From: Papio anubis
Taxonomy: Eukaryota > Chordata > Mammalia > Primates > Cercopithecidae
Reading direction: 5' to 3'
DNA: 64,000 nucleotides
Assembly (NCBI RefSeq): GCF_008728515.1
Contig: NC_044976.1
Coordinates: 34,929,376 to 34,993,375, forward strand
Both the position numbers and the translations under genes were made by a program. Shown here piece by piece: positions 1 through 10,021 of the stretch. A model generated the notes under the pieces. It was not told where the DNA came from. It saw only the letters and a program-made list of their open reading frames with translations, and searched no databases. Each line of letters begins with the position of its first letter. Positions within the stretch are counted from its first letter, which is position 1.

Positions 1-212
1 CTCTCGAGTTCAAGTGATTCTCCTGCCTCAGCCTCCTGAGTAGCTGGGATTACAGGCGCCCACCACCATGCCTAGCTAATTTTTGTATTTTTAGTAGAGA
101 CAGGGTTTCACCATGTTGGCCAGGCTGGTCTTAAACTCCTGACTTCAAGCGATCCACCTGCCTTGGCCTCCCAAAGTGCTAGAATTACAGGTGTGAGCCA
201 CTGCACCCGGCC
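1..212 (-). mobile_element. Alu (AluS-like), cut by window edge
   Basis: Reverse-complement Alu running from the window start to the element head at 'ctgcacccggcc'. The A-tail end lies outside the window. The right-monomer landmarks (tagctgggattacagg, cccaaagtgct) are present. Confidence 0.95.
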
Positions 213-1480
213 AGCCAGTCACTTTTGTCCCTCATGCCTCTCAGTGACAAGGGGTCTTAACTGCCATTCAGAGACCTGGGACAAAGTCCAGCAATGAACG
301 AGTTCCTGGGAGGAAGGACTTGAGCAGAACTTGTTGATGGCATGTGTGTTGGGGGTGGGGCCACAATCTGTGAAGTCCCCTAAGCTGACCAGTTAATACT
401 ATCTAGAACCACCTGGGCAGTCAGAGGGGTTTCCTGGATTTAGGGTATTAGAGTCAGAGAGATGTCTGACCATGTTTTGACTCTGACAGTAACTGCATGA
501 CCTTGGGCAAGCCCGTTCATCTTGTGGGGCGTCATTGTCCCATTGTGCAATGGGTGCCTGTGGCCCAAGTGACCCCCTGCTGGGTCCACCGATGAGAGCA
601 TGGCTGAGAGAATCCCTGGGGCGCCAGATGCTCTGCAGTTGCCACTGACACTGACGACTGGCAATTCTCACCAGTCATCACCTGTGACATTCTGGAAGAC
701 AGCCGAGTCAGGTACCCAGGGCAAGGACAGGGCTTCTAGCTGGGGCACCCTGGAGGACTCTGGAGGAAACCTGCCCACGGGTTGGGCCTGGAGGAGGGTC
801 AGGATTTCAACAAGCAGCGACGGAGGCATTTCATACCAGGGGTAAGGCTCATGTGGATGTTGGTGGGCTGAGGGGGCGCCACCTAGAGGTTGGCGTTCAG
901 GCGTGTAGGTTGATGTATGAGGTTCCTTGGGAGAGCAGATTTGCAGAAATTCTGGCATCTCAAGCCGGGGAGGCTGGCGAGCTCAATGTGGCCAACTCAT
1001 TGTTTTCACAGATGAGCAAACCAAGACTCAGAGAGGGGCAGGGGCATTTGTGTTCTACAGCGAACTGGATAGCTCAGAGCTGGGAACCGTGGCTCCCAAT
1101 TCCTCCAATTCCAGAGGCCTCGAATGCCCAGCTAAAGCACTGGATTTGATCCTGCTGCCCCTGGGAAGGATTTGATGCCTTTTGAGTGGGGAGGTGTTGC
1201 TGAGAGACAATAGTGGACAGATTGGGTTGTCTTTGCCTCATGTGTTGTTGCCCTTTCGGCTCATGACACAGACATCCCAGGGTCTGCTCGGTGTTGTGCC
1301 CCCTCAAGTCTGGATACTGAGCTGAACTATGGGCCTGCCTCTAGATTGGAGGCCCCCAGTCCTGGCTGCATGTCAGAGTCACCGGAGAGCAGAATGGAAG
1401 AAAGATGCCCAGCCCAGCTCAGGGCTGTGAAACCCACTCTCTACAGGTGACTCTCTCCGGGCCAGCCTGGTCCTCAGGGC
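213..1480. other. Single-copy stretch with weak MIR relics
   Basis: No gene recognised. A weak plus-strand MIR core lies at about 445-580 ('gcatgaccttgggcaagcc') and a weak minus-strand one at about 990-1080 ('cacagatgagcaaacc...actcagagagg'). Short open frames on both strands show no family similarity and no codon pattern that I would defend. Confidence 0.5.
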
Positions 1481-1679
1481 TCCATGGGGAGATCACAAAG
1501 TCCCCCTGGAGGAGGAGTCTGAGAAGAACATGCTGGAAGTGTGACTTGTTATAACTGTATTTGCAGAAGCACATGACGAGGGCAGGGATGGGCCACGTGT
1601 GTCAAACACCCCAGCCCAGACCCGCTGAGCTGCACATTTCCAATCCCATCCCATGCCCTGTCGGAGGCTCCTCACCCTT

Positions 1680-2340
1680 CGGCGGATTCTAATGATACAG
1701 CGGGCCCTGCCATCTCCATCTGCCATGAATTGCTAACTATTGCTGCCTCTGCTATAGTCATTAGCAACTCAACATTAATATCCCCCATGTCCATCACTGC
1801 GGTGATTAGGATCCTGGACTTGCAGGGCGCCTCACTGGAGACAGGGTGTGAGGTGGATCCCCAGGGCCTGGCTGCCCTGCCCTGAGTGGGTGGGGAAGGA
1901 AGGGGACAGGCCAGCTTGTTAAATCTAATTACCTGGCTCCAGACAGCGGGCCCGAGCTCTTCTGAGAGCTGGCTCTGCCCACCGTGTAATCCTCTGCCTG
2001 CCTCTCCGCCATAACGAGCCGGCCCGCCACCAGCTGCCACGCGGCTAGAAGGGGCTGAGTTTAATTGCTACCCCAAATGTCAGCCCTTTCAAACCCACAG
2101 TATTTCATCACTTACCTTTAAAGAAGAGGGGAAAAAAAATCAATTTGGACCGTGAGTTTCGGCAGCAAAGCCTGCAGAAAGGGCTGCCCAGTTCTTCAGG
2201 GGAATGGTTCTTTTCATTAAAATAGCTATTTTTAAAACTCTCTCTCTCTCTCTCTTTAACAGGAGATGAAAAATCCCAGCTACAAGAAGAAACCCTTTCA
2301 TGAGGGAATAATAATATAAAAAAAGAGTTTAAAAAAGCCC
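1680..2340. promoter_or_regulatory. Putative conserved non-coding element
   Basis: Repeat-free sequence with homeodomain-type ATTA/TAAT words (taatgata, cattagc, taattacctgg, gtttaattgc), ending in a short CT run near 2240. The composition resembles developmental enhancers. Conservation was not tested, so this is an inference from motif texture only. Confidence 0.3.
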
Positions 2341-2419
2341 ACTTCTAAAATGGGTCCCCTTTTTTTTTTAACCTCTCAAAGGTTAAAAAAAGAAAAGAAA
2401 ATGGTTTTATTCTCAAAGG

Positions 2420-2545
2420 GCTTTCACACGTGTGATCTCGTCTCAACCACACAGAAGCTTGGGGTGCTGGGGGAGGGCAGGTGTCATTGTCCCCATTTTA
2501 CAGATGAAGGAACGAGGCCCCAAGATGAAGGAATAAAGGCTCTGC
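2420..2545 (-). repeat. MIR fragment
   Basis: The word 'ccccattttacagatgaagg' is the reverse complement of the MIR core/3' region. The flanks have decayed. Confidence 0.5.
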
Positions 2546-2859
2546 TGTGGGGAGGGGGTCATGCATCTATTTAGGGGGCAGGAAAAAGAATCTCCATTTT
2601 CTGCTTTCCAGACTGGACTCTTCTTATGGGACCACGTGTCCTGTCCCCAGATACACCCACATGCCAAATTCAAGCTATTTACCTACTAGTCAGAAAGTAG
2701 AAAAAGGGGACATTAAAAAAAAAACCCACAGAGACTCGTTGGAGTTTAACACTCATTTAACTCTCCGTGAGATCACAGCCATCCTTTCCTCCCTAGGGAG
2801 AATTTTTTCCCCATTCCTTTAGAAGAAAGGAACGTAATTCTTTTGGAGATTACATTCCC

Positions 2860-3076
2860 TGGAAACTGGTTTCTTAAGCTCCCGCCTGAAGAAGTGTTCC
2901 AAAGTCTGCAGACTAATTAACCCCATTGTGCAGAATTAATCACCTCAGGAATATTTGGAGTCAACAAGAAATGTATCAATTGGGCTCTTAATAAACCTAA
3001 TGAAACGACTCAACATAAAGGCATATGAAATAGACTTTAAAACATTAGCATAAACCACCAGCCTCCCAGAGCTCTC
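2860..3076. promoter_or_regulatory. Putative conserved element split by the GCSH retrocopy
   Basis: AT-rich, repeat-free sequence with several ATTA/TTAAT words (gactaattaacc, gaattaatcac, cataaaggcatatg). It continues after the retrocopy at 4157 with 'aattgacactttattagc'. Inferred as possible regulatory DNA; no alignment was available. Confidence 0.3.
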
Positions 3077-3094
3077 GGCAGCACAATCAATCTT
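3077..3094 (+). repeat. Target-site duplication, left copy
   Basis: ggcagcacaatcaatctt is repeated exactly at 4139-4156, flanking the GCSH retrocopy. The implied first-nick site, read on the minus strand, is ATT/AAGA, close to the L1 endonuclease preference TT/AAAA. Confidence 0.95.
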
Positions 3095-3131
3095 TTTTTT
3101 TTTTTTTTTTTTTTTTTTAACGAAGAAGTAT

Positions 3132-3137
3132 TTTATT
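3132..3137 (-). terminator. AATAAA polyadenylation signal of the retrocopy
   Basis: TTTATT on the plus strand reads AATAAA on the minus strand, about 13 nt before the poly(A) tract. This spacing is normal and shows that the parent mRNA's own 3' end was copied. Confidence 0.85.
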
Positions 3138-3608
3138 ATTTTGCTGCAAAGCTGTTGCTTCACCGTATAAAAATAGCACCAGCAAATGCAGTGTATTGCA
3201 AAATCAAGATAGTGGTGTGTCATCTAACACTGTACAAGCAACAAAAACCTCTTCACTCCCAGTTATTTCCAATGGAAAGGTCATTAAGTATTTCATCCCA
3301 AATCCAGGCAAGTTACAATATTATATAAGGCTTAAGAATAACAACGTTATCTTTGAATTATGTAATTTTTAAAACTAGTTTTTACCATGGATAATATAAT
3401 GAATTCTGAACACTAGAGCCTAGTCTAAAATCTATAATCATTACAAAGTTAAAGGACATTTTCCTTCATTAGCAGCGTTAACAGTAGTTTTTTTTCTTCC
3501 CCATTGGTAATGCTATAAGTTGCTATTCTAAGTCTTCTATCCACCACTAATTTAAGACAATCTGCTGGGTTGCGGTATTTCATACTAGTTTATTTAGGGG
3601 TTCCATTT

Positions 3609-4130
3609 TCACTCCTCAATAGATTTGATGTATTTCTCATATGCTTCTTCACTCATAAGTTCATCTAGTTCTGAAGGGTTACTCAGTGTCATCTTGATCA
3701 GCCAACCATCTTCATAACAAGATTTGTTTACAAGTCCTGGATTTTCTGCAAGAGCTTCATTAATTTCAGTTACTTCTCCTGATAAAGGAGAATAGAGTTC
3801 ACTAGCAGCTTTCACACTTTCCAAAGCACCAAACTCATCTTGTTTGTTCAATTTTGTCCCAACTTCAGGTAGACTACAGTAAACGACATCTCCCAATGCT
3901 TCCTGTGCAAAATTGCTGATTCCCACTGTTCCAATACCATTTTCTGTTGTTATCCATTCATGTTTCTCTGTGAATTTACGCACCGAGAGCAGAGCGGGTC
4001 GCGTGCGCAGTGTCCGAACGGCGCCCGCCCCCAACTGCCAGGGCCTCAGCGGCCAGGGCGCGGCGGGTGACCGGACCGCGCGCAGGGTGCAGAGCAGGTC
4101 CCGCACGCTCCGCACCACTCGCAGCGCCAT
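3609..4130 (-). CDS. GCSH: Intact glycine cleavage system H protein ORF (retrocopy)
   Basis: The frame encodes 173 residues, the same length as mammalian GCSH. H protein is the lipoyl carrier of the mitochondrial glycine cleavage complex and shuttles the aminomethyl group between the P, T and L proteins. Visible parts are an Arg-rich, acid-poor mitochondrial presequence (about 1-48), a mature start near SVRKFTEKHEW, and a lipoyl domain with the acceptor Lys107 in ESVKAASE. The tail ends KYIKSIEE and stop TGA. The start is the ATG at 4130 (good Kozak: A at -3, G at +4). An in-frame codon at 4148 is TTG, not ATG. Compared with human GCSH as I remember it, differences cluster in the presequence and the mature domain is nearly unchanged. 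It could be a non-expressed copy; the open frame is certain, function is not. Confidence 0.85.
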   Translation of the reverse strand: MALRVVRSVRDLLCTLRAVRSPAAPWPLRPWQLGAGAVRTLRTRPALLSVRKFTEKHEWITTENGIGTVGISNFAQEALGDVVYCSLPEVGTKLNKQDEFGALESVKAASELYSPLSGEVTEINEALAENPGLVNKSCYEDGWLIKMTLSNPSELDELMSEEAYEKYIKSIEE

Positions 4131-4138
4131 GTTCGCAG

Positions 4139-4156
4139 GGCAGCACAATCAATCTT
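4139..4156 (+). repeat. Target-site duplication, right copy
   Basis: Exact match to 3077-3094. It marks the mRNA 5' end of the GCSH retrocopy. Confidence 0.95.
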
Positions 4157-5214
4157 AATTGACACTTTATTAGCACCAAGAATTGCTATCAACTTGGCAG
4201 GTCCCCCCACATTGCCTGTTGAAATGATAGACAAAGTGTTTTTTCTTTCTTTTTTCTTTTTTTTTTTTTAAAGAAAGGAAAAAAGAGAAAAGTGGCTTGC
4301 AGATTTTGGTGAATGAAGACAGAGGAGAAAGTGAATCGAGTCGTGGGGCAGAATGGAAGTGACTGGGTCCACAGCTTCTCCTCCGCTCACCGAGAGTCCA
4401 GTGGAGGCAGGGGTTTCAGCCACTATATCCTGCAGGGTTGAGGAACTGTCATTGACACACAGCGGGAAACTGCCCCAATTGTCTGCTTGACTGTGTTTAC
4501 CAGGAGAGGCATAGCTGGAGTATTTGGGGGCAGGGTGGGGCGCGGGGAGTCCGGGCCCAGATGGAAACGAGAGAAAGCTATGAGAAGGCGCTTGGAATTA
4601 TTTTTGCATTTTTGCTTCTCTTGGGATGAAACACTTGCTCCCAAAGGTTGGGAACTGTTTCTAATCCTGTATTATTCAGTTCCTCTTAATTTCTAATATT
4701 TCTGTCCTAAACTTGGAATAAATGTCAGAAGAGGCTAAATTCTCCTAGCGATCTCAAGTCAACCATGAGCCAGGAGATAAAGCACCCTGGGGTTTTATTT
4801 CAAGAGACTTCACGTCATTTGGTTGTTTGTCCTGGGTGTCTATGAATACTCTGACACGGCCATCTTCTCTCTTCCCTTCCTCCTCTTTCTTCTTCTCCTT
4901 CTCCCCTTCCTCCTTCTGTGATTCTTAGGGACAGTTTTAGGGCTTGGCTCAGCTGGGTGAGGTGGCCCCACACTTTATGGAGTGGGTCCTGTTTGCCTGG
5001 AGCAGCTTGGGAGGAAGAAGGCTTAGGAAGAACACGGTGCTGTCCCAGAGCGGTCACTGGCCGCCGCAAAGCATCAAGCCCAGGACAGAGGTCTGGGAAG
5101 TGTAGAGGAGGCAGCTCGAGCTTGATTTGAGACCGATAGGACAGGCTGGCAAGTCCTATCTCACGGCCCCGACTTGGATTAGAGTTCTGCCTTGTGACGA
5201 TATTACTAATATAA
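4157..5214. other. Single-copy stretch, no gene seen
   Basis: The first ~100 bp continue the AT-rich single-copy block interrupted by the retrocopy. There is a T-rich tract at 4234-4270 and a short pyrimidine-rich run at 4862-4915. No gene or clear repeat was recognised. Confidence 0.5.
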
Positions 5215-5425
5215 CACAGGCTCTAGGGCCAGCCTGCATAGATTTGAATCCTGGCTCTGCTGCTTCTTAGCTGTGTAACTTGGTATGCCTCAGTAACTTC
5301 ATCTGTAAAATGGGATGACAATAGTATTAGCTCCTGAAAGCATTGTTATAAAGATTAAGGGAATACTGTAAAGTTCTAAGAACCATGCCTGGCATAGAAT
5401 GAGCACTATATCAGTACTTTCTTCT
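5215..5425 (+). repeat. MIR element
   Basis: Nearly full MIR order: 'tttgaatcctggctctgctg', 'ttagctgtgtaacttgg', 'catctgtaaaatgggatgac', 'ccatgcctggcatagaatgagc'. Confidence 0.85.
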
Positions 5426-5454
5426 TGATATTTATAAAAGAAGCTAGAGGAAAG

Positions 5455-5860
5455 TAATAGTTATCATTTATTGATCACTGATTCACTATGTGATGTGATG
5501 AAAAGCTTAGGGTGGAAGGAATTGTGAGAGGGGAGAGTGAACAGGGTCAAACACTCCAGATCAATAAGATGCTGACCACTGAGACATTGGTGAGCCATGG
5601 ATCCAGACTTGTTGGAATCTGAGGTCAGGTGAGGTCAGGCACAGTTGCAAGCACTTCACATGTACTCTCTCATTCTCACAGAATCTTACGAGGTAGGTAC
5701 AATACTTACCATCATTTTACACACAAGGAAACTGAAATACATAGTAATAAGTATTTTGCTCAAGATCACATAGATAGTAAGTAACAGAACTAGGATTCAA
5801 ACCCTGGCAGTCTGGATCCAACATCTGTAATCTTGTTCAGTTAGCCATGCACTGGTTGGG
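5455..5860 (-). repeat. MIR element split by ~140 bp
   Basis: The MIR tail in reverse (ttatcatttattga...cactatgtg, 5459-5495) is separated from the rest (aggcacagttgcaagcacttcac...ggattcaaaccctggcagtctgg, about 5635-5850) by unassigned sequence. Confidence 0.75.
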
Positions 5861-6292
5861 CAGTGGTGCTTCAATTTTGAAAGATAAATTCAAATCCAAC
5901 ATCAAAGAACATAACCAAACATAACCACAACCGTTTCTCTAAAAGTCCTGTCAGAGCTCAAGTCAGAGAAGAGAACTCTGGGGTCTTTCTCTGAAGGTGA
6001 TTTAGTTTGTTCTTCTAGCATAATGGACAAACTGATCCTAAATCTCCTATGGAAATGCAAGGGACTCCAGGTAGCCAAAAACAATCTTGAGAAAGAACAA
6101 AGCTGGAGAACTCACAGTTCCTGATTTTAAAATTTACTACAAAGACACAATAATCAAAACAATGTTGTGCTAGCATAAGGACAGACACATAGATCAATAG
6201 AGTAGGATTGAGAGTCCAGAAGCAATCCCATACATCTGTGATTTTTGACAAGGGTGACAAAATCAATCAATGGGGGAAAGAATAGTCTTTTT

Positions 6293-6582
6293 TTTTTTTT
6301 GAGATGGAGTTTTCCTCTTGTTGCCCAGGTTGGAGTACAATGGTGCGATCTTGGCTCACTGCAACCTCAGCCTCCTGGGTTCAAGCGATTCTCCTGCCTC
6401 AGCCTCCCAAGTAGCTAGAATTACAGGCACATGCCACCACACCTGGCTAATTTTGTATTTTTAGTAGAGACGGAGTTTCTCCACATTGGTCAGGCTGGTC
6501 TCGAATTCCAGACCTCAGGTGATCTTCCGGCCTCAACCTTCCAAAGTGTTGGGATTACAGGTGTGAGCCACCATGGCTTGCC
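6293..6582 (-). mobile_element. Alu in L1
   Basis: Complete reverse Alu flanked by the exact direct repeat aagaatagtcttttt at 6278-6292 and 6583-6597. Confidence 0.97.
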
Positions 6583-7835
6583 AAGAATAGTCTTTTTAAT
6601 AAATAGTGCTGGGACACTTGATTATCCACGTGCAAAAGAACAAATTTGGACCCTTACCTCCCATCATATAAAAAAGTGAACTCAAAATGCAAAGACCTAA
6701 CTGTAAGAGCTAAAACTATAAAAACTCTTAGAAGGAAACAAAAGTGTAAATCTTAGTGATCTTGGATTAGGCAACAGTTCCTTAATTATAACACCAAAAC
6801 CACAAGCAGCAAAAGAAAAACAAGATATACTGACTTCAACAAATTAAAAATGTTTGTGTTTCAAAGGATACTATTAAGAGAGTAAATAAACAACCTACTG
6901 AATGGGAGAATCTATTTGCAAATTATATATCTGAGAAGAGTCTAGCATCCAGAATATATAAAGAACTCTTACAACTCAACAACAAAAAGACAACCCAATT
7001 TAAAAATGGGTGAAGGATTTGAATAGACATCTTTCCAAAAAAGATTTACAAATGGCCAATACACACATGAGAAAATGCTCAACATCATTAGTCATTAGAG
7101 AAACAAAAATCAAAACCACATGAGATACCACTTTACACCCACTAGGATGGCTTCATAAAAAATCAAAAAGGAAAATAACAAGTTCTGGCAAGGATATGGA
7201 GAAATTGGAACCCTCATACAGTGCTGGTGGGAATGCAAAATGGTGTAGTCATTGTGGAAAACAGTTTGGCAGTTCTTCAAAAAGTTAAACATATAGAGGT
7301 ACCATATGATCCAACAATTTCACTCCAAGGTATATATCCAAGAAAATTGAAAACATATGTTTCCACAAAAACTTGTACACGAATGTTCATAGCAGCAATA
7401 CTCATGATAGCCAAAAAGTAGAAACAATCCAAATGTCCATCAAATGATGAATGGATAAACAAAATGTGGTCTATCCACAGAATGGGATACTCATCAGTCG
7501 TAAAAAGGAACGAAGTACTGATACGTGCTGCAACATGGATGAACCTTGGAAACGTGCTAAGTGAGAGAAGCCAGACATGAAAGACCACCTACTATATGCT
7601 TCCATTTATATTAAATGCCCAGAATTGGCAAGTTCATAGAGACAGAAAGTAGATTAATGGTTGCCAGGCCTGAAGGGATTCAGGAGTTGGGAGACACTGC
7701 TAACAGGTATGGGGTTTCTTTTGGGAGTGATGGAAATGTTCTGGAATGAGAAAGTGAGGATGGTTACACAACATTGTGAATATACACCCCTCCCCCAACA
7801 CACAGAATTATACATTTAAAAATGGTTAAAATGGC

Positions 7836-8115
7836 AACTCAGCACTTTCGGGGGCTGAGGTGGGAGGATCCCTTGAGGCCAGGAGTTTGAGACCAGCCTG
7901 GGCAACATAGTGATACCCCTATCTCTACACAAAATTTAAAAAAAAATTATCTGGGTGTGGTGGTGTGTGCCTGTAGTCCCAGCTATATGGGAGGCTGAAG
8001 TGGGAGGATCACTTGAGCCCAGGAGTTTGAGGCTGCAGTGAGCTGTGACTCTGCACTCCAGCCTGAGTGACAGAGCAAGTCTCTGTTGCCAACCTCCCCC
8101 CCCCCCGCCAAAACC
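7836..8115 (+). mobile_element. AluJ-like copy with a C-run tail, in L1
   Basis: Forward Alu lacking its first ~35 nt, with old-subfamily features. L1 sequence resumes on both sides with a partly preserved duplication (ggttaaaatgg / agttaaaatgatg). Where an A tail would stand there is a run of 11 C at 8096-8106. Confidence 0.85.
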
Positions 8116-8189
8116 AGTTAAAATGATGAACTTCATGCTGTGTGGATTTTATTTCAGTTTTAAAAATTGCAAAAGAAAAGTATAAGAAA

Positions 8190-8600
8190 AATGACCTGAT
8201 CATGTCAGTCTGCCTGAAACTCTATCACTGGCTTTCTGTCCCTTCTGAGGTCTGCCTGTGCTGTTCCCTGCCACCTCCCAGTCTCATTGCAGCCTACTGG
8301 CCCCTTCCCTTTGGATTCCAGCCTTTTTTCCTTCAATACGAAGGGAATGTGCCAGGCTTCCCACCCTGCTCTGCGCCTTTGTACTGGCTGTTCCCTCTGC
8401 CAGAAACACTCTTGTTCCACCCTCTGCATCTCTGAAGGAACATTCCATGCCCTTCCAAACCATCTCAACACATCACTCCTTGTTCTTTCCTTCTGAACAT
8501 CTGCACCTATTAGCATGTTTGTGTGAACATGCACACAAAGAGAGACAGGTTGTTTGACTAATGTCTTCATTTCCTACCAGACCCTAAGCTTTACTCACCA
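8190..8600 (+). repeat. L2 fragment
   Basis: L2 3' landmarks in order: 'gaaactctatcactggcttt', 'gcgcctttgtactggctgtt', 'ccctctgccagaaacactct', 'gaaggaacattcc'. Confidence 0.75.
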
Positions 8601-8650
8601 TTTTATCCCTGGCCATTCACATGGTGGCCAGCCAGCCACACAGTTGTGAA

Positions 8651-8684
8651 CTTAATCCTCTGTTGAGACCAACAGAGGATTAAG
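8651..8684. repeat. Perfect 15-bp inverted repeat with 4-nt loop
   Basis: cttaatcctctgttg (8651-8665), loop agac, then its exact complement caacagaggattaag (8670-8684). A second, imperfect stem (aagggacc ... ggtcctt) follows within about 25 nt. It is not part of a repeat I recognise. Confidence 0.9.
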
Positions 8685-8741
8685 GGACCAACTTCACCAG
8701 GTCCTTGTTCTTCTTGGCAGCTCCATTTCCTTCCTCTAGCC

Positions 8742-8906
8742 CAGGGGTTCTCAATCCTGGCTGTTCGCTTGGATTACCCAGGGGAGTTTTAAAAAATGCC
8801 CATGAGCAGGCTCCAATCAGACAACTGAATTTCTGGGGTTGGGACCTGTGCAAGGGTAATGTAAAGGCTGCTCAGGTGTCTGATGTACCGCCGGGGTTGA
8901 GAACTT
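8742..8906. mobile_element. MER5A (hAT-Charlie non-autonomous element)
   Basis: Terminal inverted repeats 'caggggttctcaatcctgg' and '...ggggttgagaacttc', with the internal 'ggggagttttaaaaaatgcc' and 'aatttctggggttggg' typical of MER5A. Confidence 0.85.
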
Positions 8907-8984
8907 CCCCTCCAGTCTCATTTACATCCTCTCCAAACCACTGCAGAGTGGGAGGGATTGATTATCCCAGCTTTTCCTCTCATC

Positions 8985-9070
8985 CTGCTCAACTCAATCC
9001 ATCCTCATTTATTCTGAGCACCTACAATGTGTCATGTCCTGTGCAAGTCCCCTAGAGCACAAAGACCTAA
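8985..9070 (-). repeat. L2-type 3' tail
   Basis: 'tcatttattctgagcacctacaatgtgtcatg...' is the common reversed L2 tail. Confidence 0.5.
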
Positions 9071-9849
9071 GACACCATTCCCAGAGACAGTGTGTCCCTC
9101 TTTGGTGTTTTCTTAAGAGCACGTAAATACCAGCTACTATCAAGAAACAAAGTCAAGCAAAGAAAGCAGCAATACATTTCTGAGCTAGCAGAAGGAGTGG
9201 AAGTTTCCAGCTCACAGTCATTGCTGAGGACACCTCTGAATGTTGCTATGACATCTCTTGGCCTGAGGCTTCCCCAGCACCTTGTCCCTGCCTTACTTTT
9301 GCCCACAGTAAGGGGCTTCTCCAATGTTCTTTTTGGGTAAGTCCCATTTGGGTAAGACAGAAAACCCTAGGGGGTGGCTTCAGATGTTCGGAAGGTTAGG
9401 GTAATACACATTTGCGACTCTAGCCTGGTTCTGCCTCAGGAGGCTTCCATCTCATGCAGAAAACCCATAGGGTGGCTCCAGGTTTCTTCATGGCAAGGAC
9501 TGGGGTAACAACTTGTTTGGAAGCAGTTTGAGGTAGGGCCAGGGGATTTGTGTTGCAGCTACATTTTTATGAAAAGCATACAATTTTAACTTAGGTTGTA
9601 TTAAAGATGACTATTTATAATTCACATGAGGCAGAAAACATCACTTGTCCCTATTGGAGAATATTTCTATTATTATTTTACAGTAGTTCTGGGGGTGAAG
9701 ATTTTGGTGGGTCAAAGCTATCTCTTGGCGCTGTCTCTAAAGTGAGTTCTCCAATCTTCCTGGGAAATGCTGTGTTTATTCTGTGAGCTTAAACTGAGAG
9801 CAAAGCTCACATCCTTTAAATCATGGGCATAGCATTGGCAGGTGGAGCA
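9071..9849. other. Single-copy stretch, nothing recognised
   Basis: No gene or repeat I can name. The opposing open frames at 9067-9324 and 9092-9340 have no recognisable domain. Confidence 0.5.
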
Positions 9850-9998
9850 CGGTGACAAGAGATTTGACCTCAGTTTCCACTGCGACTTACTATGGGACAT
9901 AAGAAAAGTAAGCACCTCAGTTTCTTCTTCTATCAAATGGGGTTAGTAACTAAAACCTACCTCTTTGGGTTTTGGGAGACCCAATGAGATGATACGTG
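9850..9998 (+). repeat. MIR fragment, ended by the Tigger1 insertion
   Basis: 'cagtttcttcttctatcaaa' and 'acccaatgagatgatacgtg' are MIR core/3' sequence. It stops at the TA used by the Tigger1 element. Confidence 0.65.
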
Positions 9999-10021
9999 TA
10001 CAGACATACCTCGGAGATATT

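Larger units (their letters stand above)
3093..4138 (-). pseudogene. GCSH: Processed GCSH retrocopy (retrogene candidate)
   Basis: An intronless, reverse-oriented copy of the GCSH mRNA. It has a poly(A) tract (T run 3093-3118, the first bases shared with the target duplication), about 490 nt of 3' UTR, the complete coding region and only about 8 nt of 5' UTR. An exact 18-bp target-site duplication flanks it, so it was made by L1-driven reverse transcription. The tail is uninterrupted and the frame is open, so the insertion is probably young. It has no obvious promoter of its own. Expression would need neighbouring regulatory DNA. Confidence 0.93.
6020..8175 (+). mobile_element. Old L1 (L1M-like) 3' part, two Alus inside
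   Basis: The ORF2 3' end and 3' UTR of an old L1 are recognisable. Examples are 'atagatcaatagagtaggat', 'ctcaacatcattagtcatta', 'gctggtgggaatgcaaaatgg', 'gatccaacaatttcactcc', then the tail 'acaacattgtgaatataca...tacatttaaaaatgg' resuming after the second Alu with 'aaaatgatgaacttcatgctgtgtgg'. It is 5' truncated near 6020 and riddled with stops, so inactive. Confidence 0.9.

Noticed and set aside
3945..4130. GC-rich CpG-dense patch as a CpG-island promoter
   Set aside because: It is the coding first-exon sequence of GCSH carried by the retrocopy, too short and without promoter context.
4131..4148. N-terminal extension of the GCSH frame to 4148
   Set aside because: The codon at 4148 is TTG and lies in the target duplication, not in GCSH mRNA. 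The ATG at 4130 has a good Kozak context.
7110..7588. Minus-strand frames of 60-103 codons
   Set aside because: They are antisense readings of L1 ORF2 DNA.
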